This document shows positions 8,404-18,003 of a DNA stretch of 64,000 nt, one piece after another. The position numbers were made by a program, and so were the translations under genes. Origin of the DNA: Roseicyclus salinarum. Lineage in GTDB: Bacteria > Pseudomonadota > Alphaproteobacteria > Rhodobacterales > Rhodobacteraceae. The stretch spans positions 1 to 64,000 of the forward strand of contig NZ_JARRSA010000016.1 of NCBI RefSeq assembly GCF_029624655.1, in the 5' to 3' direction. The stretch's first letter is position 1. Every line of letters starts with the position of its first letter. The notes under the pieces are model-generated. The model did no database searches. It was not told the DNA's origin and saw only the letters and a list, made by a program, of their open reading frames with translations.

Positions 8404-9546
8404 ATGCGGCATTCAGGAAGGTCCGGGGTCGATCCCTTCATCGTGATGGACGTGATGGAGGCCGCGCGCGCCGCCGAGGAGGCGGGCCGCGACATCGTCC
8501 ACATGGAAGTCGGTCAGCCCGGAAGCGGCGCGCCCGAGGCGGCGCGGCGGCGGCTCGCGCAGGAGATGGAGAAGGGGCCGCTGGGCTATACGGTGGCGTT
8601 GGGCAGGCCCGACCTGCGCGCGCGGATCGCGGATCTTTACGGCGAATGGTACGGCATCGACCTCGACCCCGCGCGCGTCGTTCTGACTTCGGGCGCGTCG
8701 GGCGGTTTCCTGCTGGCGTTCACGGCGCTGTTCGACGCGGGCGAGCGCGTGGGCCTGGGCGAGCCCTGCTATCCGTCCTACCGGCAGATCCTCACGGCGT
8801 TGAGCCTGACGCCCGTGGGCCTCGTGACCGACGCCGCGGCGCGGTTCCAGCCGGTGCCGGGCCAGCTTTCGGACGATCTTTCGGGACTGATCGTGGCAAG
8901 CCCGGCCAATCCGACGGGCACGATGCTGTCCCTCGACGCGATTGCGGCGCTGGCCGGGGCCTGCCGCGACCGCGACATCGCGCTGATCTCGGACGAGATC
9001 TACCACGGCCTGCAATACGAGGGCCGGGCGGTCAGCGCGCTGGAAGCGACGGACGAGGTCTACGTCATCAACTCCTTCTCCAAGTATTTCTCGATGACCG
9101 GCTGGCGGCTGGGCTGGATGGTGGTCCCGCCCGAGCATGTGCGCATCGTCGAGCGGCTGGCGCAGAACATGTTCATCTGTCCCGCCCATGCCAGCCAGGT
9201 AGCGGCGCTGGGCGCGCTCAGCCCCGAGGGGCGCGCGGAACTTGACGAACACCGCAAGACCTATGCCCGCAACCGCGAGGTCCTGCTTGCGGGCCTCGCC
9301 CGCGCGGGGCTGACCCGGACGGCCCCTGCCGACGGGGCCTTCTACGTCTATGCGGACGTGTCCGACCTGACCGCGGACAGCAAGGCGCTGTCCGATCGCA
9401 TCCTCGCCGAGGCAGGCGTCGCGGTGACGCCGGGCCTCGACTTCGACAAGACCCGCGGGCAGGGCACGCTGCGCTTTTCCTACGCGCGCTCCACCCCCGA
9501 GATCGAGGAGGGCGTCGCGCGCCTCGTGCGGTTCTTCAAGGGCTGA
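8404..9546 (+). CDS. PLP-dependent class I/II aminotransferase
   Basis: Fold type I aminotransferase. Visible motifs are the substrate/PLP loop LTSGASGGF, NPTG in SPANPTGTM, the DEIYHGL aspartate that binds the pyridine nitrogen, the Schiff-base lysine in NSFSKYFSMTGWRLGW, and the C-terminal arginine region TLRFSYA. I chose the ATG at 8404 (MRHSGRSGVDPFIVMDVM) because a GGAAGGGG ribosome-binding site precedes it. An upstream TTG at 8344 is also in frame but has no such site. The family includes aspartate and aromatic aminotransferases and the substrate is not evident. The next gene, amiC, follows after 95 bases on the same strand. Confidence 0.85.
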   Translation: MRHSGRSGVDPFIVMDVMEAARAAEEAGRDIVHMEVGQPGSGAPEAARRRLAQEMEKGPLGYTVALGRPDLRARIADLYGEWYGIDLDPARVVLTSGASGGFLLAFTALFDAGERVGLGEPCYPSYRQILTALSLTPVGLVTDAAARFQPVPGQLSDDLSGLIVASPANPTGTMLSLDAIAALAGACRDRDIALISDEIYHGLQYEGRAVSALEATDEVYVINSFSKYFSMTGWRLGWMVVPPEHVRIVERLAQNMFICPAHASQVAALGALSPEGRAELDEHRKTYARNREVLLAGLARAGLTRTAPADGAFYVYADVSDLTADSKALSDRILAEAGVAVTPGLDFDKTRGQGTLRFSYARSTPEIEEGVARLVRFFKG

Positions 9547-9641
9547 GGGCCGTCATGCGGGCGCGCTGGCCCGAAACGGCGCTTGGGTCGGGCGCCGCGA
9601 TCTGCTAGGCGTTCCGCAGCCAATCCGACCGGGAAAAGCCC

Positions 9642-10862
9642 GTGCGCCGAGCAGTCCTGAGCCTCATCCTCGTCGTCCTGACGAGCCTTTCCGCCGCCTC
9701 CGCGCTGGCGCAGGGCTTCGGCGCGCTGGCGCGCGTCGTCCCGGATGCGACGGAGGTCGAGGCAGGGGAGGGCGTGCTTTCCCTGTCGCTTGGCCTCAGC
9801 CAGCCCGTTCCGTTCCGCGTCTTCACGCTGGCCGATCCCTGGCGCGTGGTCGTCGACTTCCGTGAGGTGCTCTGGGACGGACTGCCGACCGGTTTCGGGG
9901 ACGACGTGCCAAACGTGGTGTCGGTCGCCACGGGCGCGGCCTACGATCCTGGCTGGTCGCGCATGATCGTGACGCTCGCAGCACCGATGCGTCCGCGCCT
10001 CGCGGCGATGGAGACCGACAGCATCACCGGCGCGGCCCATGTGCGCCTGACGCTCGAGCCTGTCGCGCCCGCGGCCTTCCGCGCCGCGGCGGGGCTGCCC
10101 GATGGTCTGGTCGCGGACCTCGCGCCGCCCGAGGCCCCGGCCGCGGGACGGCAGGACGGGCGACTGGTCGTCGTGCTCGATCCGGGCCACGGCGGCGTGG
10201 ACCCCGGCGCGGTGCGCGGCGATCACACCGAGGCCGTCCTCGTCCTGACGTTCGCGCGGGAACTGGCCGAGGCGCTGCGCCGCACCGGCCGCGCCGAAGT
10301 CGTGCTGACGCGCGAGGCCGACATCTTCGTGCCGCTGCCGACGCGCGTCACCATCGCACGCGCGGCCGGCGCCGACGCGTTCGTGTCGATCCATGCCGAC
10401 GCGCTCGCCGAGGGGCGCGCGCAGGGCGCTACCGTCTACACGCTGTCCGAAACCGCGTCGGACGCGGCGAGCGCGGCGCTCGCCGAGCAGCACGACCGCG
10501 CCGACATCCTGCAGGGCATCGACCTGTCGCAAAGCGACGACGTGGTGGCGGGCGTGCTGATGGACCTCGCCCGTGTCGAGACTGCGCCGCGGGCCGAGAC
10601 GCTGGCCGACGCCCTCGTGGGCGCGATCGGCAACGCTGACGTGCGCCTGCACGGGCGCCCGCGCGGGGAGGCCGGTTTCACCGTGCTGCGCGCGGCCGAC
10701 ATACCCTCGGTGCTCGTGGAGATCGGCTTCATGTCCGACGATTCCGACCTCGAGAACATCCTCGACCCCGAATGGCGCGCGCGGATGCAGGCGGCGCTGG
10801 TGGAAGCGGTCCTTGCATGGGCCGACGCCGACGCGGCGCGCGCGGCGCTGTTGCGGCAGTAG
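9642..10862 (+). CDS. amiC: N-acetylmuramoyl-L-alanine amidase AmiC
   Basis: Periplasmic cell-wall hydrolase that removes stem peptides from peptidoglycan during cell separation. A signal peptide (1-23, ending ASALAQG) is followed by an AMIN domain (about 30-150), which targets septal peptidoglycan, then an Amidase_3 catalytic domain (about 175-395). The zinc ligands are visible: His in DPGHGG, Glu in DHTEAVL, and His in SIHADAL. The catalytic Glu lies in VLVEIGFMS. The start is GTG at 9642 after GGGAAAAGCCC. 406 residues is standard for AmiC. The mrcA gene downstream has its own promoter-like sequence in the gap, and both act on the cell wall. Confidence 0.92.
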   Translation: MRRAVLSLILVVLTSLSAASALAQGFGALARVVPDATEVEAGEGVLSLSLGLSQPVPFRVFTLADPWRVVVDFREVLWDGLPTGFGDDVPNVVSVATGAAYDPGWSRMIVTLAAPMRPRLAAMETDSITGAAHVRLTLEPVAPAAFRAAAGLPDGLVADLAPPEAPAAGRQDGRLVVVLDPGHGGVDPGAVRGDHTEAVLVLTFARELAEALRRTGRAEVVLTREADIFVPLPTRVTIARAAGADAFVSIHADALAEGRAQGATVYTLSETASDAASAALAEQHDRADILQGIDLSQSDDVVAGVLMDLARVETAPRAETLADALVGAIGNADVRLHGRPRGEAGFTVLRAADIPSVLVEIGFMSDDSDLENILDPEWRARMQAALVEAVLAWADADAARAALLRQ

Positions 10863-10962
10863 GACGGCGGCATCGCGCGGGATCGCGGAGGCGCCTCCCG
10901 GCGCCGCCCGCGCCCGCCCCCTTTCGCCCCACGCGGAAAGCCGCTGTGCACGCGTTCGCGTT

Positions 10963-10991
10963 TTGACCGTGACGGGCGAGGCGCGTATAAG
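10963..10991 (+). promoter_or_regulatory. Sigma-70-type promoter upstream of mrcA
   Basis: TTGACC (10963-10968) and TATAAG (10986-10991) are separated by exactly 17 bp, close to the consensus for a housekeeping promoter, in an otherwise very GC-rich stretch. Transcription would start about 80 nt before the mrcA ATG. Confidence 0.7.
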
Positions 10992-11080
10992 GCGCGGACC
11001 GGGGCGCCCGGCCGTCACGCGCGGGCGGGGGCGGCCCTGACGGGCGGGCATGGCGAAGACCCGGCAGCGAAGGATTTTGG

Positions 11081-13690
11081 ATGTTCCGTTTCGTTTTTGG
11101 CTTTTTCGGCTCGGTCTTCAGCACGGTCGTGCTGGGCCTCGTCTTCGCGGCGCTCGGCATCGGCGGGTTGCTGTTTCTCTACAGCCACGACCTTCCCGAC
11201 CACGAGACGCTGTCGAACTACGCGCCGCCGACGATCAGCCGGATCTACTCGCGGGAGGGCGTCGTGGTCGACGAATTCGCCGCCGAGCGCCGCCTCTTCG
11301 TGGGCGCCGAGGAGATCCCGGACGTGGTCGCCAACGCCTTCGTCTCGGCCGAGGACCGCAATTTCTGGGAGCATCAGGGCTACGACCCCCGCGCCATCAT
11401 GGCGGCCTTCGTCGAGGCGGTCCGCACCCGCGGCCAGTCGGTGCGCGGGGCCTCCACGATCACGCAGCAGGTGATGAAGAACTTCCTTCTCGACGGCTCG
11501 CGAACGGTCGAGCGGAAGGTGCGCGAGATCATCCTCGCCGCCCGGATCGAGCAGTCGCTGTCTAAGGAGCGCATCCTCGAACTCTATCTGAACGAGATCT
11601 TCCTCGGCCAGAACTCCTACGGGGTCGCGGCGGCGGCGCAGACCTACTTCAACGCCCCGCTCGAGGACCTGACGCTGGAGCAGGCTGCCTACCTGGCCGC
11701 GCTTCCGCAGGCGCCGTCGAACTTCCATCCGGTGCGCGACTACGACCGCGCGGTGAACCGGCGCAACTATGTGCTGCGCGAGATGTTCGAGAACGGCTAC
11801 ATCTCCGAGACCGAGATGGAGCGCGCCAGCGCCGCGCCGCTCGAGACGGTGCAGGGTGGCCATATCGAGCCGTACCGCGCGACGGTGCCGCCGCGGAACT
11901 ACTTCACCGACGAGATCCGCCGCCAGCTTTCGGCCGAATACGGGCAGGACGATTTCTTTACCGGCGGCTATGCCGTGCGCGCCTCGATGGACGAGGATCT
12001 GCAGCGCGTGGCCGAACGCGCGCTGCGCCGCGCGCTCGAGACCTACGACCGCACGCAGGGCCGCTGGCACGGACCCGAGGCCCGGATCGACCCCGAGGTC
12101 CTGGCGGGCGGCGAGGAGGCGTGGCGCGCCGCGCTCGCCGAGGCGGACATTCCGCGCGACATCGACGGATGGTCGCCCGCCGTGGTGCTGGAGGTCGGCG
12201 ACAGTTCGGCGCGCATCGGGATCGAGGGCGTCGCCGAGGACGAGGACGGCCATTTCATCCCCGCCGAGGACGTCACATGGGCGCGGCCCGTCGACGAGGA
12301 CGGCAACGCCGGCCCGCAGGCGCGGGTCGCGGGCGACCTTCTGTCGGTCGGCGACGTGGTGCATGTCCGCGCCATGACACGCGACAGCGACGGGTCGTTC
12401 ATGCGCTGGACCCTGCGCCAGATCCCCGAGGTTCAGGGAGCCTTCATGGCGATGGACGTGAACACCGGCCGGGTGATCGCGATGCAGGGCGGCTTTTCCT
12501 ACCAGGAGTCGAGCTTCAACCGCGCGACGCAGGCCACCCGCCAGCCGGGGTCGTCCTTCAAGCCCTTCGTCTATGCCGCGGCGCTTGATTCAGGCTACGG
12601 GCCCAACACCATCGTCATCGACGCCCCCATCGAGGTCGAGACGCCCGACGGCATGTGGCGTCCCACGAACGCCTCGAACCAGTTCTACGGCCCCGCGCCG
12701 CTGCGCACCGGGATCGAGCGGTCGCGGAACCTGATGACGGTGCGGCTGGCGCAGGACGTCGGCATGGACACCGTCGCCCGCTATGCCGAGCGTTTCGGCG
12801 TCTACGACGAGATGCAGTCCTTCCTCGCCAATTCTCTGGGCAGCCAGGAGACGACGCTCTACCGCATGGTCGCGGCCTACGCGATGTTCGCCAATGGCGG
12901 CGAACGGGTCGAGCCGACGCTCGTCGACCGCATCCAGGACCGCTACGGGCACACCGTCTACCGCCACGACCAGCGTCTCTGCCCCGATTGCGAGCTGGCC
13001 TCGCTCGATCCCGGGATGGGGCCGCGCATCGTGTCGAACCGCGAGCGGGTCATCGACCCCGTCACCGCCTACCAGCTCACCTCGATGCTGGAGGGCGTCG
13101 TGCAGCGCGGCACGGCGGCCGGCAGCGTGGGCGGCGCGGGCATCCCCGCAGCACTCGCGGGCAAGACCGGCACCACCAACGACGCCCGCGACGTCTGGTT
13201 CGTCGGCTTCTCCTCGACCATCGTGGCGGGCTGCTACATCGGCTACGACCAGCCGCGGAGCCTTGGGCGCGGCGCCTCGGGCGGCGGCATGTGCGGCCCG
13301 GTCTTCGCGGAATTCATGCGCGAGGCCGTGCGTGAATACGGCGGCGCGCCCTTCGCGGTGCCGCCGGGCGGCGTGTTCTACCCGATCGACCGCTACTCGG
13401 GCCAGCGCCTGCCGCCCGGCAGCGCGGGCGAGCATGTGGTCTACGAGTTGTTCCGCGAGGGCGAGGCGCCCTACGAAGGGCTTCTGGCGGTCATCGACGG
13501 TGGCTGGAGCATGGGATCGGACCTGCCGATGTTCGGCCGCGGCGAGGGCCAGGCCGAGGGCATGGAGATCCAGCCGGGCTCGGCCGCGACGGAGCGCGAG
13601 GAGACGACCGTGAACACCTCCACCGGCGACGCGGCGCGGGTGCCCACGGGCACGGGCTTCGGCACGCTGTCGTCGGGCGGCCTCTACTGA
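11081..13690 (+). CDS. mrcA: Penicillin-binding protein 1A (bifunctional transglycosylase/transpeptidase)
   Basis: Inner-membrane enzyme that polymerises glycan strands and cross-links peptidoglycan. It has a short cytoplasmic start, one membrane anchor (about 8-34) and a glycosyltransferase 51 domain with the catalytic motif EDRNFWEHQGYD and GASTITQQ. An OB-like linker with long acidic segments follows, then the transpeptidase domain with SxxK in QPGSSFKPF, SRN in ERSRNLM and KTGTT. The C terminus is a Gly/Ser/Thr-rich tail of about 60 residues. At 869 residues it matches alphaproteobacterial PBP1A. A consensus-like promoter precedes it, and prfB follows after 87 bases. Confidence 0.95.
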   Translation: MFRFVFGFFGSVFSTVVLGLVFAALGIGGLLFLYSHDLPDHETLSNYAPPTISRIYSREGVVVDEFAAERRLFVGAEEIPDVVANAFVSAEDRNFWEHQGYDPRAIMAAFVEAVRTRGQSVRGASTITQQVMKNFLLDGSRTVERKVREIILAARIEQSLSKERILELYLNEIFLGQNSYGVAAAAQTYFNAPLEDLTLEQAAYLAALPQAPSNFHPVRDYDRAVNRRNYVLREMFENGYISETEMERASAAPLETVQGGHIEPYRATVPPRNYFTDEIRRQLSAEYGQDDFFTGGYAVRASMDEDLQRVAERALRRALETYDRTQGRWHGPEARIDPEVLAGGEEAWRAALAEADIPRDIDGWSPAVVLEVGDSSARIGIEGVAEDEDGHFIPAEDVTWARPVDEDGNAGPQARVAGDLLSVGDVVHVRAMTRDSDGSFMRWTLRQIPEVQGAFMAMDVNTGRVIAMQGGFSYQESSFNRATQATRQPGSSFKPFVYAAALDSGYGPNTIVIDAPIEVETPDGMWRPTNASNQFYGPAPLRTGIERSRNLMTVRLAQDVGMDTVARYAERFGVYDEMQSFLANSLGSQETTLYRMVAAYAMFANGGERVEPTLVDRIQDRYGHTVYRHDQRLCPDCELASLDPGMGPRIVSNRERVIDPVTAYQLTSMLEGVVQRGTAAGSVGGAGIPAALAGKTGTTNDARDVWFVGFSSTIVAGCYIGYDQPRSLGRGASGGGMCGPVFAEFMREAVREYGGAPFAVPPGGVFYPIDRYSGQRLPPGSAGEHVVYELFREGEAPYEGLLAVIDGGWSMGSDLPMFGRGEGQAEGMEIQPGSAATEREETTVNTSTGDAARVPTGTGFGTLSSGGLY

Positions 13691-13777
13691 CAGTGGCCCC
13701 GCGACGGGATGCGGTCCGTCTTGAGGGGCGGGCCGCGATCCACTATCTCTCGCCCACCCGACCGAGGAGGCAGACCC

Positions 13778-14905
13778 ATGCGCGCCGAGACGCAAGCTCA
13801 CATCGAAAAGATCCGCAAGTCGCTGGCTCTCCTGGGGCAGCGGATGGACCTCGAGACCGCGCAGCACCGGCTGGAGGAGTTCAACGCCCGCGTCGAGGAC
13901 CCCGACCTGTGGAACGACGCCGAGCGCGCGCAGAAGCTGATGCGCGACCGCCAGTTCCTCGTCGACCAGATCGGCACCTACGAGGCGATCCGGTCGGGGC
14001 TGAACGACAATGCCGAGCTGATCGAGCTGGGCGAAGCGGAGGACGACAAGGAGGTCGTGGCCGAGGCCGAGGCGGCGCTGGCGGAGCTGGCACAGAAGGC
14101 GGCGGCAAAGGAGCTCGAGGCGCTGCTGGATGGCGAGGCGGACGCCAACGATACCTTCCTCGAGGTGAATGCCGGCGCGGGCGGGACGGAAAGCTGCGAC
14201 TGGGCGGGGATGCTGGCGCGGATGTACACCCGCTGGGCCGAGAAGCACGGATACGAGGTCGAGCTGCAATCGGTCAGCTACGGCGAGGAGGCGGGCATCA
14301 AGTCGGCGGTCTACAAGATCTCGGGCCACAACGCCTATGGCTGGCTCAAGTCGGAGTCGGGCGTGCACCGGCTGGTGCGAATCTCGCCCTACGACAGCGC
14401 CGCGCGGCGTCACACGTCGTTCTCGTCGGTCTGGGTCTACCCCGTGGTGGACGACAACATCGAGATCGAGGTGAACCCCTCGGAGATCCGCATCGACACC
14501 TACCGCTCCTCGGGCGCCGGGGGCCAGCACGTCAACACGACGGACTCCGCCGTCCGCATCACGCACCTGCCCACGGGCATCGTCGTGACCTCCTCGGAGA
14601 AGTCGCAGCACCAGAACCGCGACATCGCGATGAAGGCGCTGAAGTCGCGTCTCTACCAGATGGAACTGGAGCGCCGCACCGCCTCGATCCAGGAGGCGCA
14701 TGACGCCAAGGGCGAGGCGGGCTGGGGCAACCAGATCCGCTCCTACGTCCTGCAGCCCTACCAGATGGTGAAGGATCTCAGGACGAACTACGAGACGTCC
14801 GATACCCAAGGCGTTCTGGACGGCGATCTCGACGGGCTGATGGCGGCCACGCTCGCCATGGACGCCAGCGGAAAGAGCCGGTCGGAGGCGCGCGCCGAGG
14901 CATGA
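13778..14905 (+). CDS. prfB: Peptide chain release factor 2
   Basis: Recognises UAA and UGA stop codons and triggers release of the finished protein. Domains: an N-terminal coiled coil, then the PCRF domain, the GGQ loop in [19 protein letters not shown], and the C-terminal RF-1 domain ending near [11 protein letters not shown]. The stop-recognition tripeptide is SPY (in VRISPYDS) rather than the SPF of E. coli RF2. The ATG at 13778 is chosen because a GAGGAGG site precedes it and family members start this way; the frame is also open further upstream. The coding sequence is one uninterrupted frame, so the autoregulatory +1 frameshift of many prfB genes is absent. Confidence 0.95.
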   Translation: MRAETQAHIEKIRKSLALLGQRMDLETAQHRLEEFNARVEDPDLWNDAERAQKLMRDRQFLVDQIGTYEAIRSGLNDNAELIELGEAEDDKEVVAEAEAALAELAQKAAAKELEALLDGEADANDTFLEVNAGAGGTESCDWAGMLARMYTRWAEKHGYEVELQSVSYGEEAGIKSAVYKISGHNAYGWLKSESGVHRLVRISPYDSAARRHTSFSSVWVYPVVDDNIEIEVNPSEIRIDTYRSSGAGGQHVNTTDSAVRITHLPTGIVVTSSEKSQHQNRDIAMKALKSRLYQMELERRTASIQEAHDAKGEAGWGNQIRSYVLQPYQMVKDLRTNYETSDTQGVLDGDLDGLMAATLAMDASGKSRSEARAEA

Positions 14906-14960
14906 GCCGGTGATGCGCGGCCTCGGGCCCCCGTGCCGGGAGCTGCTCGGCCGCGCAGGG

Positions 14961-14992
14961 CCTCCGGCGGGAGTTTCCTGCAAGGATGAAGG
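14961..14992 (+). repeat. Dispersed short repeat, copy 1 (overlaps amidase start)
   Basis: The segment reads CCTCCGGCGGGAGTTTCC and continues TGCAAGGATGAAGG. It shares the core GGAGTTT...CAAGGATGAAG with the minus strand at 35284-35342, and a weaker version (TATTT...GGAAAGATGAAGG) lies at 37524-37546. From memory, similar sequences are widespread between genes in Rhodobacteraceae; I could not check this. Confidence 0.55.
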
Positions 14993-16377
14993 AGAGGCGT
15001 TTGGAGCTTGTCGGGCAGGGCGCGCGGGCGCAGGCGGCGCGGATCGCGGGCGGTGAGGTCTCTCCCGTCGAACTGATGCGGGAGACGCTGTCGAGGATCG
15101 ACGCGGTCAACGGCCGCGTGAACGCCATCGTGTCGCTGCGCGACCGCGAGGCCCTGATGGGCGAGGCGCGGCTGATGGAGGCCGAGTTGCGCAGTTCGGG
15201 CCCGCGTGGCTGGCTTCACGGGATCCCCATCGCGGTGAAGGATCTTGCCGATGTGAAGGGCCTTCCGACGAGTCGCGGCGCGCCCTTCCTCGCGGCGCGA
15301 AAGGCTGCGGCGGACGCGCCGGTGGTGGCGCGGCTGAAGGCGGCGGGGGCCATCGTCATCGGCAAGACCAACGTGCCAATGTTCGCGCTCGGAGGCCATT
15401 CCACGAACCCCGTCTTCGGGGTGACGCGCAACCCCGCCGACACCTCGCGCACGGCCGGAGGCTCGTCCGGCGGGGCCGCGGCGGCGCTGGCGACCGGGAT
15501 GGTGGCGGTCGCGGACGGCACCGACATGATGGGATCGCTTCGCAACCCGGCGGCATGGTGCGACGTCTACGGCTTCCGGCCGACGCCGGGCCTGATCCCG
15601 CGCGAGGACGCGGGCCTCGCGCTGGCGCCGCGCATCTCCACGATGGGGCCCATGGCGCGCGGCATCGAAGATCTCGCGGCGCTTCTGGAGACGATGTCGG
15701 GCGGGGCCTTCGCGGGCGTCGCGGACGCGCCCGCCCGGCCGCGCGTGGCCTGGCTGGGCGACTGGGGCGGGGCCTATGCGACGGAACCGGGGATCCTGCA
15801 TCTCGCGGAGACCGCGCTTGCCCGGATGGAGGCGCTCGGCTGGGTGGTGGAAGCCGTGGCGCCGCCCGTCCCGCGCGACCTTCTCTGGGACAGCTGGACC
15901 GACCTGCGAAGCTTCATCCTCGCGCTCGAGCTGGGCGTGCACGCCCGCGACCCCGACCGCCGCGACGCGCTGAACGCGCAGGTGCGTTGGGAGGTGGAGC
16001 GTGGTTTCGCCATGACCGGCGATAGGGTGGAACGGGCGGTTGCGCTTCGGGGCGAGTGGCTGGCCGCGCTGGAGACGCTTTTCGCGCGGTTCGACGCCCT
16101 GGTGCTGCCCTCGACCCAACTCTGGCCGTTCCCGGCCGAATGGGACTGGCCGCGCGAGATCGCGGGGCAGGGGATGGACACATATCACCGGTGGATGGAG
16201 GTCGTGGTGCCGGCCTCGCTGGGCGGTCTGCCGGCGCTGGGGATGCCGGCGGGCACCGGGCCGGGCGGGCTTCCGGGGGGCGTGCAGCTGATCGGGCCGG
16301 CAGGCTCGGACGCGCGTCTGCTGGGCATGGCCGAGGCCTACGAGACCACGATCGGGCCGCGTCCCATCCGCCTCTGA
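14986..16377 (+). CDS. Amidase signature family protein
   Basis: Amidase signature hydrolase that cleaves an amide bond of unknown substrate. The catalytic triad regions are visible: the Lys in GIPIAVKDLADV, the cis-Ser in TDMMGSLRNPA, and the nucleophilic Ser within the Gly/Ser-rich TAGGSSGGAAAALATG. The length (463) is typical for a stand-alone amidase, not GatA with its gatCB partners, which are absent here. Start choice is uncertain. ATG at 14986 lies inside a dispersed repeat, with only a poor ribosome-binding site. TTG at 15001, five codons later, has AAGGAG just upstream. The protein would be nearly unchanged either way. Confidence 0.85.
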   Translation: MKERRLELVGQGARAQAARIAGGEVSPVELMRETLSRIDAVNGRVNAIVSLRDREALMGEARLMEAELRSSGPRGWLHGIPIAVKDLADVKGLPTSRGAPFLAARKAAADAPVVARLKAAGAIVIGKTNVPMFALGGHSTNPVFGVTRNPADTSRTAGGSSGGAAAALATGMVAVADGTDMMGSLRNPAAWCDVYGFRPTPGLIPREDAGLALAPRISTMGPMARGIEDLAALLETMSGGAFAGVADAPARPRVAWLGDWGGAYATEPGILHLAETALARMEALGWVVEAVAPPVPRDLLWDSWTDLRSFILALELGVHARDPDRRDALNAQVRWEVERGFAMTGDRVERAVALRGEWLAALETLFARFDALVLPSTQLWPFPAEWDWPREIAGQGMDTYHRWMEVVVPASLGGLPALGMPAGTGPGGLPGGVQLIGPAGSDARLLGMAEAYETTIGPRPIRL

Positions 16378-16460
16378 TGCGCCGAGCGCCTTGCCGCGCG
16401 ACCGCTCTCTCCGGTAGGGTTTCCGAACGTGGGGGAGGGTTCAGCCATGGGCGCATTTCC

Positions 16461-17255
16461 ATGAGCGACGCATCGGGCCAGCATCTCGCGCCGTCCAGGG
16501 TGCCGCAGATCCGCGAGATTGCGTTCGCCGACATCGGCGCGGCGCTGCGGCTGGGGTTTCGGGATTTCCGGCGGAAGCCGATGATGGGCCTCTTCTTCGC
16601 CAATGTCTGCGTCATGGGCGGGTGGCTGATCTACCTGATGCTGTTCTCGTTCCGGATGGAGTGGCTGGCGATCCCGCTGACCTTCGGCTTTCCGCTGATC
16701 GGGCCGTTCATGGCCGTCGGGCTCTACGAGGTGTCGCGGCGGCTGGAGGCCGGCCAGACGCAATGGCGGCGGAACGACATCTTCGGGGTCATCTGGCGGC
16801 AGCGGCTGAGGCAGCTTCCGCTGATGTCCTGGGTGATCATCGTCTACTTCCTGTTCTGGTCGTTTTTCGCCCACATGCTCTTCGCGCTGTTCATGGGGCC
16901 TTCGGCGCTGACGAACGTGACGTCGTCCTATGCCTACCTGTTCCAGCCGGAAGGCCTAAGGATGCTCGTGGTGGGCACGACCTTCGGGGCGGTCTTCGCC
17001 TTCCTGCTCTTCGCGCTCACGGTGGTGTCGCTGCCGCTCCTGCTGGAGAAGGAACTCGATTTCGTGACGGCGATGATCACCTCGGTCGCGGTGGTGAAAC
17101 GCAACCCGGCGGTCATGCTGGGCTGGGGCGCGACCATCGCCGCCCTGACGTTCCTCGGCATGGCGCCGCTTCTGCTGGGGCTTTATGTCGTGCTGCCGGT
17201 GCTGGGCCACGCGACGTGGCACGTCTACCGCCGCGCGCTCATCCCGCTCGACTGA
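16461..17255 (+). CDS. DUF2189-family integral membrane protein
   Basis: 264-residue membrane protein matching the DUF2189 family. After a soluble N-terminal segment (about 1-45) there are about six hydrophobic segments, in two groups around 46-95 and 120-255. Family hallmarks are the GFRDFRRKPMMGL entry, GFPLIGPFMAVGLYEVSRRLEAG and the late HATWHVYRRAL. Function is unknown. The ATG at 16461 was chosen because the protein starts here in frame with the conserved region; long upstream readthrough in the same frame overlaps the amidase gene. It converges on the bactofilin gene. Confidence 0.8.
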   Translation: MSDASGQHLAPSRVPQIREIAFADIGAALRLGFRDFRRKPMMGLFFANVCVMGGWLIYLMLFSFRMEWLAIPLTFGFPLIGPFMAVGLYEVSRRLEAGQTQWRRNDIFGVIWRQRLRQLPLMSWVIIVYFLFWSFFAHMLFALFMGPSALTNVTSSYAYLFQPEGLRMLVVGTTFGAVFAFLLFALTVVSLPLLLEKELDFVTAMITSVAVVKRNPAVMLGWGATIAALTFLGMAPLLLGLYVVLPVLGHATWHVYRRALIPLD

Positions 17256-17325
17256 GGCGGGCCGGGGGCGGGACCCGGCCGGGGCTCCGTGCCGCGACCG
17301 CACGGACAGAGCCCCCGGAAACGCG

Positions 17326-17350
17326 GAAGCCGGGCACTGGGCCCGGCTTC
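17326..17350 (-). terminator. Hairpin between convergent genes
   Basis: Perfect 10-bp stem GAAGCCGGGC with a 5-nt loop, lying between the DUF2189 and bactofilin genes. On the minus strand it is followed by CGCGTTTCC. The T-run is poor, so it is a weak candidate terminator for the M23-bactofilin operon. Confidence 0.45.
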
Positions 17351-17409
17351 GCTGGTGTCGTTCATCGGTGGGCCGCCGTGCCGGGATGGGCAGGGGCGGC
17401 AGCTCCCGG

Positions 17410-18003
17410 TCAGTCCTCGTTCGACTTCGCGGGCGCCGCGGCGGCCATGGGGCGCGCCATTCCGGGGCCGCCCGGACGCTGGGACTGGCTGCTGGAGAAG
17501 GAGGCGCGCGACGATCCGCCGGCCTCGCTGCTGCCCGCGAGCGGGTCCTCGGCGCGCTGCACCGAGCCCTCGAAATGGGCGCCGGATTCGATCGCGATCG
17601 TCTTGTGGATGATGTCGCCCTCGACACGCGCGGTCGAGGTCAGGCGCACCTTGAGGCCGCGGACGCGGCCGGTGACCTTGCCGGTCACGACGATGTCGTC
17701 GGCGACGATTTCGCCTTCGATGTTCGCGCTCTCGCCGACGGTGAGCAGGTGCGCGCGGATATCACCCTGGATCGTGCCCTCGACGTTGATGTCGCCGGTC
17801 GTGCGCAGGTTGCCCACGATCGTCAGGTCGGCGCCGAGCACGGACGGGGCTGGCTTGGACTTGGTGCCCTGAGTGGCTTGCTTGTTCATGGAATCTCCCG
17901 GAGTGGTGGAGCCGGACGATGCCGCGCCCCCGGTGCCCTGCGCGTCGCCGTCGGCGCCGCCCTGCTTGGGACCGGGTTCGTTGATCTTGGATTTAGAAAA
18001 CAT
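17410..18003 (-). CDS. Bactofilin-family cytoskeletal protein
   Basis: Polymer-forming bacterial cytoskeletal protein. The central region (about 55-150) has the right-handed beta-helix pattern of bactofilins: short repeats such as LTIVGNLRTTGDINVEGTIQ, then ANIEGEIVADDIVVTGKVTG, and the end SGAHFEGSV. It is flanked by disordered Gly/Ser/Ala/Pro-rich tails. The start codon overlaps the 3' end of the M23 peptidase gene by 11 bases, so the two are translated from one message. Bactofilins commonly position peptidoglycan enzymes, which fits this pairing. 197 residues is typical. Confidence 0.9.
   Translation of the reverse strand: MFSKSKINEPGPKQGGADGDAQGTGGAASSGSTTPGDSMNKQATQGTKSKPAPSVLGADLTIVGNLRTTGDINVEGTIQGDIRAHLLTVGESANIEGEIVADDIVVTGKVTGRVRGLKVRLTSTARVEGDIIHKTIAIESGAHFEGSVQRAEDPLAGSSEAGGSSRASFSSSQSQRPGGPGMARPMAAAAPAKSNED

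Noticed and set aside
13709-13777. Upstream extension of prfB as a frameshift leader
   Set aside because: The frame is continuous, with no internal stop or slippery site, and the ATG at 13778 has a strong ribosome-binding site.
12590-14983. 797-codon minus-strand open frame across mrcA and prfB
   Set aside because: It is the antisense of two secure genes and its translation resembles no protein.
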